A DNA stretch of 46,083 nt from Candidatus Kaiserbacteria bacterium RIFCSPHIGHO2_12_FULL_56_13 (GCA_001781625.1 MFLS01000002.1:19957-66039); one strand, 5' to 3'. Positions 1 through 6,116 are shown, counted from the stretch's first letter. A program made the numbers and translations. The notes: generated from the sequence alone by a model not told the origin.

Positions 1-20
1 GACGAAATCGGAAGTTCTTT
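1..20 (+). ncRNA. Possible 3' end of a hammerhead ribozyme, truncated by window edge
   Basis: Bases 1-10 read GAC-GAAA-UCG. This matches the end of hammerhead stem II, the invariant GAAA, and the start of stem III. It is followed by GGAAGTTCTTT, which resembles the sequence right after the two complete hammerheads (AGAAGTTCTTTGAG at 319-332 and AGAAACTCTTTGAG at 2377-2390). The 5' part lies outside the window, so the call rests on a short match. Confidence 0.35.
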
Positions 21-82
21 AATAACATTGAGTAGCGTCGAGTTAGATCCTCTCCAACAGAGTCCCGTAGCGTATGGTCCTG

Positions 83-106
83 GGCGAGCTGAGAAATCTG
101 CTCGCT
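83..106 (+). repeat. GAAA-loop hairpin, copy 1 of the GGCGGAGA hairpin family
   Basis: GGCGAGCUGA (83-92) pairs with UCUGCUCGCU (97-106) around a GAAA loop, with one U-U mismatch and a terminal G-U. It lies 84 bases before the next hairpin. Sequence differs from the other copies but pairing is kept. No U-tract follows, so it is not an ordinary terminator. Confidence 0.6.
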
Positions 107-166
107 ACTCTTTTGCCACTGTTCAGCACCGTGGCGTTGAGCAAAGTTAAACAGGGTGTGGTAATG

Positions 167-186
167 GGCGGAGAGAAATCTTCGCC
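167..186 (+). repeat. GAAA-loop hairpin, copy 2 of the GGCGGAGA family
   Basis: GGCGGAGA (167-174) pairs with UCUUCGCC (179-186) around a GAAA tetraloop, 8 bp with one G-U. It is followed by a second small fold closed by CTAGT/ACTAG at about 194-236. No U-tract follows. Confidence 0.7.
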
Positions 187-242
187 AAAATATCTAGTCT
201 GGTTTTGTACGCCCAACAGGCGCACTGCCTACTAGTGTATGG

Positions 243-268
243 GGCGGGAGAACCAAGATTCTCCCGCC
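243..268 (+). repeat. Hairpin copy 3, immediately upstream of hammerhead 1
   Basis: GGCGGGAGAA (243-252) pairs perfectly with UUCUCCCGCC (259-268) over 10 bp with a 6-nt loop. Two A residues separate it from hammerhead 1. The same hairpin-AA-hammerhead order recurs at 2301-2377 with different stem bases, so the stem covaries. Confidence 0.8.
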
Positions 269-270
269 AA

Positions 271-319
271 CTGTCCCAGGATGTGTTTCCTGGCTGACGA
301 GTCCGAAAGGATGAAACAG
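271..319 (+). ncRNA. Type III hammerhead ribozyme 1 (HHR1)
   Basis: This is a self-cleaving RNA with all invariant core bases. CUGUC (271-275) has its cleavage site after C275. Stem I is CCAGG/CCUGG (276-280/289-293) with loop AUGUGUUU. The core CUGACGA is at 294-300. Stem II is GUCC-GAAA-GGAU (301-312), closed by a G-U pair. GAAA is at 313-316, and CAG (317-319) closes stem III with CUG. The 5' end opens into stem III, so it is type III, and loop I resembles the AUGUGU loop of the tobacco ringspot virus satellite ribozyme. It lies 46 bases before the helicase ATG, so cleavage would trim that mRNA's 5' end. A search with the Rfam Hammerhead_3 model was not run. Confidence 0.92.
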
Positions 320-365
320 AAGTTCTTTGAGTACGAACCACCGAACCATCAGAGGGAAAATCCAG

Positions 366-2162
366 ATGAAAAATCTCGATCTCATGGGGTCATTCCCGTA
401 CGATCGTCACCGCGTTATGCGAGACGGCCAGAAGATCGCCTTTGAAGAACTCAGGGGCGTCGAAGGTAAGGCAATCATCGAATCACCAGTCGGCACGGGT
501 AAAACCGCTGTCGGCATCACCTATCTTTCGGCGCTCGAAAAGCGTTTGAAGGCAGAACGGAATTTCGGCGGTCACCTGTTCTACATCGCGCCCAACAAGG
601 CGCTTGTCGAACAGGTGCATACGCTCTATCCGAAGGTGAATGTCGTCTACGGCCGCAACGAGCACCCGTGCTTCTACTACAAGGACGAGGACCTCAAGGC
701 GGACGAAATTCCCTGCTCAATGCTCACGGACTGCCCGCACAGGGTGGACCAGGAGACTGGGAAGACGCATACGGCCGGGGCGAAGCCTTGCGCGTACCTC
801 AAACAGAAGTACGAAGCAAAGAAGAATCCCGGCATCATCGTCTGCACCAACGCCTTCTTTCTCTACTCGGTTCTGTTCTCGAAAGAGTTTACGCCGGTAG
901 GGGTCGTCATCGACGAGGCGCATCGCATGGCACAGTCCATCCGCTCGGTTCTCCAGACGGAGATCACCGACTGGAAGGTTCAACGAGCGGTGGATGTGCT
1001 CGACGAGGTGAATCCTCGCCAATGCGCGAAGCTCTCGGCGTTCCTCGCGAGCATGAAGCGCACGGTAAAGCACTACGCGATGGGCAAGGAGACTCTGCTC
1101 GAAGAAGAGCAAATCCAGCGTCTCTACGAAACACTCTCTGCGGTTAATACTGACGCGCTCGAAGGCGAAGTCCGCCGGGCGATCGCGAAGGGTAAACTCG
1201 ACAAGAAGGCTGACCGTGAGGTCATCAAGCAAGTCGAGGACATCGCGCGGAGTGTGCGCCGCTTCAGGTACGCGCTCTCGTTCACGATGGCGACCAAGGA
1301 GCGACCGCCCCTTTCATTTATCTTCGCGTACGGCAAAACGGAGATGGGCGAGCACGACAAGGTGCAGTACAAAATCGTGGTCAAGGACTACTATGTGGTT
1401 CCCTTGATCAAGAAGATGCTGCCGGAGCACACGCTCGCCTACTCGGCGACGATATCGGACCCCGAACTCTTCGAGTTCGAGACCGGTATCAAGGGAACCT
1501 TCGCGTCAATCCCCTCCGGATTCCCGGTGGAGAACGCGCGAATCTATATGCCTACCGATACGGCAAATCTTGCGACCGCGAAATGCGGGAAGCAGGATAA
1601 GACGAGAAGCTTGCGGCTCATCGCCAAGACCGCGAAGAAATTCGCGCGAAAGGGGATGCGTTCGTTGATCATCGTCGTGTCAAACGCCGAGCGGCAGAAG
1701 TTCCTGATGCTCGCCGGAGAAGAAGGTCTTGACGTTCTCTCCTACGGAGAGGGAGTCACCGCTCGCGAATGCGCTTTTCGCTTCCAAAAGGGCGAGGGCG
1801 AATGCTTGGTCGGCACCATGGCTAACTTCGGCGAGGGTATCGACCTCCCGAAACAGATGGCACCGGTCATCTTCTACCTTCGGCCCGGCTATCCGCGCCC
1901 CAACGACCCACAAACGGTCTTTGAGGAGCGGCGCTTCCGAAATCGGCGGTGGGCGCTCTGGAATTGGCGCGTGATGGTGGAGTTGCTCCAAGTGCGGGGA
2001 CGGAACATTCGTTCCGAAACCGACCTCGGGGTCACCTTCCTCATCTCACAGCAGTTCCGGCGCTTCGCGTTTGGAGCGCTTCCCTCTTGGCTCGAGCCCG
2101 CGTATCGCGGCAACTCGACTCTCGACGAATGCGTGAAGGACGCGATGAAGTTGTTGTCGTAG
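366..2162 (+). CDS. XPD/DinG-like Fe-S superfamily 2 helicase
   Basis: This is a predicted ATP-dependent DNA helicase of 598 aa. Walker A SPVGTGKT is at about residues 41-48 and the DEAH box (IDEAH) at 182-186. Between them sit four cysteines (102, 117, 123, 142), the arrangement that holds the 4Fe-4S cluster of XPD, DinG and Rad3 helicases. A motif VI-like QVRGRNIRS starts at Gln542. ATG 366 is chosen because AGAGGG lies 10 bases upstream; an in-frame TTG at 327 is the alternative. The gene lies alone between two hammerhead ribozymes, both in its own direction, with no genes of a replication or repair operon beside it. The family is clear. The biological role here is unknown; it may be cargo of the flanking RNA element. 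Confidence 0.85.
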   Translation: MKNLDLMGSFPYDRHRVMRDGQKIAFEELRGVEGKAIIESPVGTGKTAVGITYLSALEKRLKAERNFGGHLFYIAPNKALVEQVHTLYPKVNVVYGRNEHPCFYYKDEDLKADEIPCSMLTDCPHRVDQETGKTHTAGAKPCAYLKQKYEAKKNPGIIVCTNAFFLYSVLFSKEFTPVGVVIDEAHRMAQSIRSVLQTEITDWKVQRAVDVLDEVNPRQCAKLSAFLASMKRTVKHYAMGKETLLEEEQIQRLYETLSAVNTDALEGEVRRAIAKGKLDKKADREVIKQVEDIARSVRRFRYALSFTMATKERPPLSFIFAYGKTEMGEHDKVQYKIVVKDYYVVPLIKKMLPEHTLAYSATISDPELFEFETGIKGTFASIPSGFPVENARIYMPTDTANLATAKCGKQDKTRSLRLIAKTAKKFARKGMRSLIIVVSNAERQKFLMLAGEEGLDVLSYGEGVTARECAFRFQKGEGECLVGTMANFGEGIDLPKQMAPVIFYLRPGYPRPNDPQTVFEERRFRNRRWALWNWRVMVELLQVRGRNIRSETDLGVTFLISQQFRRFAFGALPSWLEPAYRGNSTLDECVKDAMKLLS

Positions 2163-2209
2163 AGCATTGCAGAGTTATGTCTTGTCCACTGAGATGCTCA
2201 AAGGTACTG

Positions 2210-2241
2210 GATGAGAAGGAGTAGAAATATTCCTTCTCATC
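2210..2241 (+). terminator. 11-bp inverted repeat after the helicase gene
   Basis: GATGAGAAGGA (2210-2220) and TCCTTCTCATC (2231-2241) form a perfect 11-bp stem with a 10-nt loop. Only GCTTTG follows, so it would be a weak terminator. It may instead stabilise the 3' end of the helicase message. Confidence 0.4.
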
Positions 2242-2300
2242 GCTTTGCACTGTCCTGCCGCGTCGTTCAGTTGGGTAAATCATTGTTCTTTATTGTTCGG

Positions 2301-2326
2301 GGCGAGGAAACTTCGGTTTCCTCGCC
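2301..2326 (+). repeat. Hairpin copy 4 with C(UUCG)G loop, upstream of hammerhead 2
   Basis: GGCGAGGAAAC (2301-2311) pairs perfectly with GUUUCCUCGCC (2316-2326) around a UUCG tetraloop closed by C-G, an unusually stable loop. Compared with copy 3 several base pairs change on both sides together. If hammerhead 2 cleaves, this hairpin would lie 7 nt from the new 3' end. Confidence 0.8.
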
Positions 2327-2328
2327 AA

Positions 2329-2377
2329 CTGTCGGAGGATGTGTATCTTCCCTGATGAGTCCGAAAGGACGAAACAG
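2329..2377 (+). ncRNA. Type III hammerhead ribozyme 2 (HHR2)
   Basis: This is a complete canonical hammerhead. CUGUC (2329-2333) has its cleavage site after C2333. Stem I is GGAGG/CUUCC (2334-2338/2347-2351, one G-U) with loop AUGUGUAU. The core CUGAUGA is at 2352-2358. Stem II is GUCC-GAAA-GGAC (2359-2370), followed by GAAA and CAG (2375-2377). Stem I differs from HHR1 at several positions on both strands while pairing is kept, which is covariation evidence for function. It follows the helicase gene and precedes a 47-codon ORF. Confidence 0.95.
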
Positions 2378-2402
2378 AAACTCTTTGAGGAGACACCATG
2401 AA

Positions 2403-2546
2403 ATGAAATCAAGCAACAAGACGAAGACGCGAGTCAAAGTCACCCTCGTCAGCACTTCGCCAATGATTCAGAACGCCTTCAGGGAGATCCTGTACTTCAC
2501 GTGCGGGACGGAGAGAAATCTCCGTCGTACATCCTGTCGGGTTTAG
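2403..2546 (+). CDS. Small unknown ORF (47 aa) behind hammerhead 2
   Basis: The frame runs from ATG 2403 to TAG 2546, with GAGGAG at 2387-2392 acceptably spaced as a ribosome-binding site. The position mirrors the helicase gene: hairpin, hammerhead, Shine-Dalgarno, ORF. The product is basic, with a mildly hydrophobic centre (VKVTLVSTSP), and I do not recognise it. Its 3' end runs through the hairpin at 2507-2526, so it may be a decayed gene or not translated at all. Confidence 0.35.
   Translation: MKSSNKTKTRVKVTLVSTSPMIQNAFREILYFTCGTERNLRRTSCRV
2507..2526 (+). repeat. GAAA-loop hairpin, copy 5
   Basis: GACGGAGA (2507-2514) pairs perfectly with UCUCCGUC (2519-2526) around GAAA. The A-U pair at its second position replaces the G-C seen in other copies. 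A downstream fold is closed by CCTG/CAGG at about 2532-2570. Confidence 0.7.
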
Positions 2547-2591
2547 CTCACTTGCTTCAAGTTGCGTCAGGTCCCCTCAGGTGAACTTAGG

Positions 2592-2615
2592 GGCGGAGAA
2601 CTACAGTTTTCCGCC
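2592..2615 (+). repeat. Hairpin copy 6
   Basis: GGCGGAGAAC (2592-2601) pairs with GUUUUCCGCC (2606-2615), 10 bp with one G-U. It is followed by a fold closed by CCCTGC/GCAGGG (about 2622-2655). Spacing to the previous hairpin is 85 bases. Confidence 0.7.
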
Positions 2616-2686
2616 ATTCACCCTGCTTGGTACCGTTGGGTCGTGTGTCGCAGGGTTTGCTGTTCGTTCTCAAATCTTCAGTTCGG

Positions 2687-2714
2687 GGCGGAGAAGGACT
2701 TGGTCTTTCCTGCC
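2687..2714 (+). repeat. Hairpin copy 7
   Basis: GGCGG-a-GAAGGAC (2687-2699) pairs with GUCUUUCCUGCC (2703-2714) with a single bulged A and two G-U pairs. A TGCAG/CTGCA-closed region follows. Spacing to the previous hairpin is 95 bases. Confidence 0.65.
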
Positions 2715-2791
2715 ACATTTTTGAGTGCAGACAGGTGGCGTGTCGCATTCTTCGTTATTCTGCAGCAAAGTCGAACTTCAGTCGAGTGCGG

Positions 2792-2817
2792 GGCGGAGAG
2801 ACTTTGGTCTCTCCGCC
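2792..2817 (+). repeat. Hairpin copy 8, last of the series
   Basis: GGCGGAGAGAC (2792-2802) pairs perfectly with GUCUCUCCGCC (2807-2817), 11 bp. Small inverted repeats (ATTG/CAAT, GTCAG/TGAC) follow, then the terminator at 2879. It is the strongest stem of the family. Confidence 0.7.
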
Positions 2818-2878
2818 AAACATCATTGTGCAATATCGTCAGGCTGACTCTAGTTTTCTACAGTCTTATAACGTATGG

Positions 2879-2916
2879 AGCGGGTTCCCCTAAAAAGGAA
2901 CCCGCTATTTTATTTT
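2879..2916 (+). terminator. Intrinsic terminator closing the hairpin/ribozyme region
   Basis: AGCGGGTTCC (2879-2888) pairs with GGAACCCGCT (2897-2906), followed by ATTTTATTTT. It would end + strand transcripts from the hammerhead region and meets the end of the convergent rarA gene at 2910. Confidence 0.85.
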
Positions 2917-4091
2917 CCGCCAGAGGCGGATCCGCCTTCGGCGGACAAATACTTCTTTTTCTTTAGCTTTTCCGGTAATAGCGACTCCGTATCGCCATAC
3001 ATTTCGTATCCTTTTCCATAATCCAAATCCTTCATGAATTTCGTTTCAGGGTTGCGGAGTTTTTTGGGGACGGGGAGATTACCGAAGGCCTGCACATCGG
3101 CTTGCGCTGACCGCAACGCGTCATACGCGCTACGATTTTTCTTACACTGCGCGAGGTACGCAACGCCGTGAGCGAGCGTAATGGCGCATTCAGGGTAACC
3201 GATCGTCTCGCAGGCGCGAAATACGGCGTTTGCGACCACAAGCGCAGTTGGTTGTGCAAGGCCGATGTCTTCTGAAGCGAAAACGACCATGCGGCGCGCG
3301 ATAAAAAGAGGGTCCTCCCCTGCTTCGACCATGCGTGCGAGGTAGTAGAGGGCGGCATCAGGCTGCGAGGCACGCATGCTTTTAATAAATGCACTGATGG
3401 TGTCATAATGCTCCTCGCCTTTTTTGTCGTAGCGCAGGTGCGGCGACTCAAGCGCTTTGTTCAAGGTTTCGACATCTACTTTTCCATACAAACTCTGCGC
3501 ACCCTCAAGCATTCCGAGTGCTTTACGTGCGTCGCCATTTGCGTACCCAAGGAGCCAATCAAAAGTTTTTGCATCTATTTTAATTTTTGTGCTCTTTACG
3601 ATTGCTTTCAGCGCTTCTTCAGAGAGTGGCTCGAGCACGAATACTCGGCAGCGCGAAAGCAAAGCAGGTATCACCTCGAAACTCGGATTTTCGGTCGTAG
3701 CGCCGATCAGGGTGAGAACACCGTTTTCGACATACGGCAAGAGAAAATCCTGCTGTGCTTTATTGAAACGATGGATCTCGTCGAGAAAAAGGAGTTTCGG
3801 TTTCTCAAACATCGCGATTTCATTGCGCCCCTTCTCACTCCCAACAATTTTCTTGATGTCCTCTTTGCCCGCAGAGACCGCCGAGAGCTCGTGAAGTTCG
3901 GCATCGAGTGCGCGCGCATAAATGCGCGCGATAGTCGTCTTGCCAGAGCCCGGCGGACCCCAAAGGATGAATGAGAAGAGGTGCTTTTTCTCTATCGCAA
4001 CGCGAAGAGGTTTACCCGCCCCTACCAAATGCTCTTGCCCCACGACTTCGTCGAGGGTTTGCGGCCTCAAGCGCGCAGCCAACGGCTCCAT
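2910..4091 (-). CDS. rarA: RarA/MgsA-like replication-associated recombination ATPase
   Basis: This is an AAA+ clamp-loader-like ATPase that acts at stalled replication forks. The 393-aa length is slightly short for the family. The N-terminal PLAARLRPQTL segment and VGQEHL are typical. Walker A GPPGSGKTT is near residue 45, Walker B LFLDEIHRF near 105, and the sensor 1 ATTENPSFE follows. The RarA C-terminal domain (YLARMVEAGEDP, GYPECAITLAHGVAYLA) is complete. The last residues (SAEGGSASGGK) are encoded by short palindromes and are unlike the family. ATG 4091 lies only two bases beyond the acceptor stem of tRNA-Gly, so the mRNA start is probably made by tRNA processing. Confidence 0.95.
   Translation of the reverse strand: MEPLAARLRPQTLDEVVGQEHLVGAGKPLRVAIEKKHLFSFILWGPPGSGKTTIARIYARALDAELHELSAVSAGKEDIKKIVGSEKGRNEIAMFEKPKLLFLDEIHRFNKAQQDFLLPYVENGVLTLIGATTENPSFEVIPALLSRCRVFVLEPLSEEALKAIVKSTKIKIDAKTFDWLLGYANGDARKALGMLEGAQSLYGKVDVETLNKALESPHLRYDKKGEEHYDTISAFIKSMRASQPDAALYYLARMVEAGEDPLFIARRMVVFASEDIGLAQPTALVVANAVFRACETIGYPECAITLAHGVAYLAQCKKNRSAYDALRSAQADVQAFGNLPVPKKLRNPETKFMKDLDYGKGYEMYGDTESLLPEKLKKKKYLSAEGGSASGGK
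2915..2945. repeat. Palindromic GC-rich repeat inside the rarA 3' end
   Basis: CCGCCAGAGGCGG is followed by TCCGCCTTCGGCGGA, two overlapping palindromes. They encode the Gly/Ser-rich tail of RarA and add nothing the family normally has. Such short palindromes look like inserted extragenic repeats. Confidence 0.6.
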
Positions 4092-4093
4092 GT

Positions 4094-4163
4094 GCGGGAT
4101 GGGAGAATCGAACTCCCGCTCTCAGTTTGGAAAACTGACGTTCTACCATTAAACTAATCCCGC
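4094..4163 (-). tRNA. tRNA-Gly (anticodon UCC)
   Basis: Acceptor stem GCGGGAU/AUCCCGC, anticodon stem UCAGU/ACUGA with loop UUUCCAA (anticodon UCC), and T loop UUCGAUU are all seen on the minus strand. The discriminator would be A4093. CCA is not encoded; the next base is C, then the rarA ATG. Confidence 0.95.
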
Positions 4164-4202
4164 TTACTCGCGAGGATACCATTTTTGAGGTAGCGTAGGA
4201 GC

Positions 4203-5315
4203 ATGCCGCTGTATTTGTGGGCGACAATAGTTTTCGCCATCGTCATCGCGCTTAGCGCAAGCGTGTATAACGCGCCGAGGGTGGCCACTGCCCCGCCTAC
4301 CCAAAACACGATTGAGACAGTAACGGATGAAGAAGTTGTTTGGGGTGACGTGCCGACAGCGAGCGAGCCAGTTGTCGAAGCATCGCCGTTTGTCGAGCCC
4401 GCACAACCTGCGGCTACGACCCCGATCTCTCAACCGCCTGCATCACAGCCGGTCGCGGTTGCCGTACAACCCACACAGAGCGAATTTGAAAGTGCGGCCG
4501 AAGCACTGCGCGCTGCCCTCGTCAACATATTTTGCATCTCCGGTCGTCGTGATATCATCTCGATCTCTGGCTCGGGCGTCATCGTTGATCCGCGCGGCAT
4601 CATCATCACGAATGCGCATATCGCACAATACTTTTTGCTCGCCGGCGATCCCGCGCTTGAGGTCTCGTGCATGATACGTGCCGGGAGCCCCGCAAAAGAT
4701 CTCTATCGCGGGAGCCTCATGTTCCTCCCGCCCTCGTGGGTCGCACAAAACGCCGACATTCTGACTAAAGACGACCCGACTGGGAATGGCGAATACGACT
4801 TCGCTTTTATCGCCATCACGGGGAGTGCAACCGCTTCATCCTTGCCGAGCATCTTCGCCCATGTGCCGCTTGGCGAGGGCGATGCCCACGCTCTCGAGCC
4901 CGTCATCATCGGCGCCTATGCGGCACAATTTCTTTCATCGAGCCAGTTGCAGTCGGCGCTCTTCCCCACCCTTGTGTATGGTTCGATAAAAGAGGTTTTT
5001 ACTTTTGTCGCGACGACGATCGATGTCATCACGCTTGGCGGCTCGGCGGCGGCACAAGAGGGCTCTTCAGGCGGCGGAGTGGCACGCACCGACGGCACCT
5101 TAGGCGGCCTTATCACCACCTCGACGATTGAGGGCGATACCTCTGCGCGCACCTTAGGCGGAATCACGGCGTTATACATTCGCCGCGCCTATGAAGCCGA
5201 GACCGGTACAACACTTACAACGCTCATGTCGAAGTCGCCAGTTGAAGCGGCTGCCAGCTTCGCGCCGCAGATACCCGCGCTCCGCGCGCTCCTCACTGCC
5301 GCTCTTTCGCAATAA
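4203..5315 (+). CDS. Membrane-anchored trypsin-like serine protease
   Basis: The 370-aa protein has an N-terminal signal-anchor (residues about 4-20) and a Pro/Thr/Gln-rich linker to about residue 90. The trypsin-fold domain carries His139 (TNAHIAQ), Asp199 (YDFAF) and Ser299 in GSSGGG, which is the HtrA/S1 catalytic triad. No PDZ domain is seen, so it is not a full DegP. It probably acts outside the membrane in protein quality control or processing. It is divergent from the tRNA-Gly/rarA unit, and a weak TAGCGT box lies six bases before ATG. Confidence 0.85.
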   Translation: MPLYLWATIVFAIVIALSASVYNAPRVATAPPTQNTIETVTDEEVVWGDVPTASEPVVEASPFVEPAQPAATTPISQPPASQPVAVAVQPTQSEFESAAEALRAALVNIFCISGRRDIISISGSGVIVDPRGIIITNAHIAQYFLLAGDPALEVSCMIRAGSPAKDLYRGSLMFLPPSWVAQNADILTKDDPTGNGEYDFAFIAITGSATASSLPSIFAHVPLGEGDAHALEPVIIGAYAAQFLSSSQLQSALFPTLVYGSIKEVFTFVATTIDVITLGGSAAAQEGSSGGGVARTDGTLGGLITTSTIEGDTSARTLGGITALYIRRAYEAETGTTLTTLMSKSPVEAAASFAPQIPALRALLTAALSQ

Positions 5316-5319
5316 CGTT

Positions 5320-5389
5320 CGGGCCGCCGAGAGTCGAACTCGGTCTACCTGCTCCCAAAGCAGGCGTACTACCATCATACGCCGGCCCG
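5320..5389 (-). tRNA. tRNA-Pro (anticodon UGG)
   Basis: Acceptor CGGGCCG/CGGCCCG, anticodon arm CCUGC-UUUGGGA-GCAGG (anticodon UGG) and a normal T arm are seen on the minus strand. It starts with C, as is usual for tRNA-Pro. CCA is not encoded (the 3' flank is A-A-C). Confidence 0.95.
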
Positions 5390-5399
5390 CTTTTGCATC

Positions 5400-5792
5400 C
5401 TACACGATTTGCGGCAAGTAGCGGACACGAGCGCGACCGTCGTGAGCTCGAAGCCACACCAGCGCTCCGTCGACCTGCCACTCTCCCTCCCAGTTCTTTT
5501 GCATGACATACCACTCCCCCGTTCGTGCAACCTTGCGCACTTTCGCTTCGTGGAGATTTAAAGAAGGATCATATTCGTCTGTCGGTTCTGCCGTTGGGAA
5601 TTCGCGACAGACAACCGTCTTAACCTCGACAAAGTGAAGAGTGTTACCCTCGTGGGCCACAAGGTCGATCTCTCCTGTTTTGCGGGTGACATTGCGGTCG
5701 ATAATCTTTATGCCGTGTCGGCGAAGGTATTCGGCCGCCACCCGCTCTCCCAGAGTCCCAATCTCCCTCCTACTCTTACCAAAGAGGTTCAT
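5400..5792 (-). CDS. YraN/UPF0102 family putative endonuclease
   Basis: The 130-aa protein matches the UPF0102 family: G-x-x-GE near residue 13, YLRRHG, then GEIDLVA and HFVEVKT. These supply the E-x-D...E-x-K residues of the restriction-endonuclease-like fold. Function in cells is unsettled; a role in DNA processing or recombination is usually suggested. Its start codon overlaps a TGTCCTTT octamer at 5792-5799, one of nine such words nearby. It shares its strand with the surrounding tRNAs. Confidence 0.85.
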   Translation of the reverse strand: MNLFGKSRREIGTLGERVAAEYLRRHGIKIIDRNVTRKTGEIDLVAHEGNTLHFVEVKTVVCREFPTAEPTDEYDPSLNLHEAKVRKVARTGEWYVMQKNWEGEWQVDGALVWLRAHDGRARVRYLPQIV

Positions 5793-5921
5793 GTCCTTTA
5801 ATTATAGCCCTTATTTGCTTGTTTTTCTTTAAAGTCAAGATATTTGGGGGTATGTCCTTTATCCCCATGTCCCCAACTTTATCCCCTACTTCGCTCAAGC
5901 TACGTAAGGTAAGCACTTTGT

Positions 5922-5991
5922 GCGGATAGCGAGAATCGAACTCGCGTCTCGTCCTTGGCAAGGACGCATTCTACCACTAAACCATATCCGC
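5922..5991 (-). tRNA. tRNA-Gly (anticodon GCC)
   Basis: Acceptor GCGGAUA/UAUCCGC, anticodon arm CGUCC-UUGCCAA-GGACG (anticodon GCC) and T loop UUCGAUU are seen on the minus strand. No CCA is encoded (flank A-C-A). Confidence 0.95.
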
Positions 5992-6020
5992 TTTTCGCGA
6001 GGCACTATACCATATCTTGC

Positions 6021-6091
6021 GCCTCGGCCAGGACTCGAACCCAGAATTCGACGTCCGAAGCGTCGCGTGATATCCATTTCACCACCGAGGC
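6021..6091 (-). tRNA. tRNA-Arg (anticodon UCG)
   Basis: Acceptor GCCUCGG/CCGAGGC and anticodon arm CGACG-CUUCGGA-CGUCG (anticodon UCG) are seen on the minus strand. No CCA is encoded (flank G-C-A). It lies just upstream of, and divergent from, the CCA-adding enzyme gene. Confidence 0.95.
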
Positions 6092-6116
6092 ATTACGCCG
6101 TAAAGCGTAACAAACA

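Noticed and set aside
112..154. A further hammerhead after the first hairpin
   Set aside because: CUGU and AAACAG are present, but CUGANGA and GAAA are not, so it could not cleave; kept only as a possible relic.
327..365. TTG 327 as the helicase start
   Set aside because: It sits eight bases after the hammerhead with no ribosome-binding site, while ATG 366 has one.
2403..2546. 47-aa ORF as a response-regulator fragment
   Set aside because: The resemblance is limited to a few hydrophobic positions and is too short to support a family call.
83..2817. Hairpin series as an integron attC cassette array
   Set aside because: Strings fitting attC ends (GTTAAAC at 146, GCCCAAC at 211) occur once each in the wrong order and do not recur at other hairpins, and no integron integrase is present.
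83..2817. Hairpin series as a CRISPR array
   Set aside because: Repeats differ in sequence, spacings vary from 76 to 105 bases, and no cas gene is nearby.
83..2817. Hairpins as ordinary intrinsic terminators
   Set aside because: None is followed by a U-tract; the only terminator-like one in the region is at 2879.
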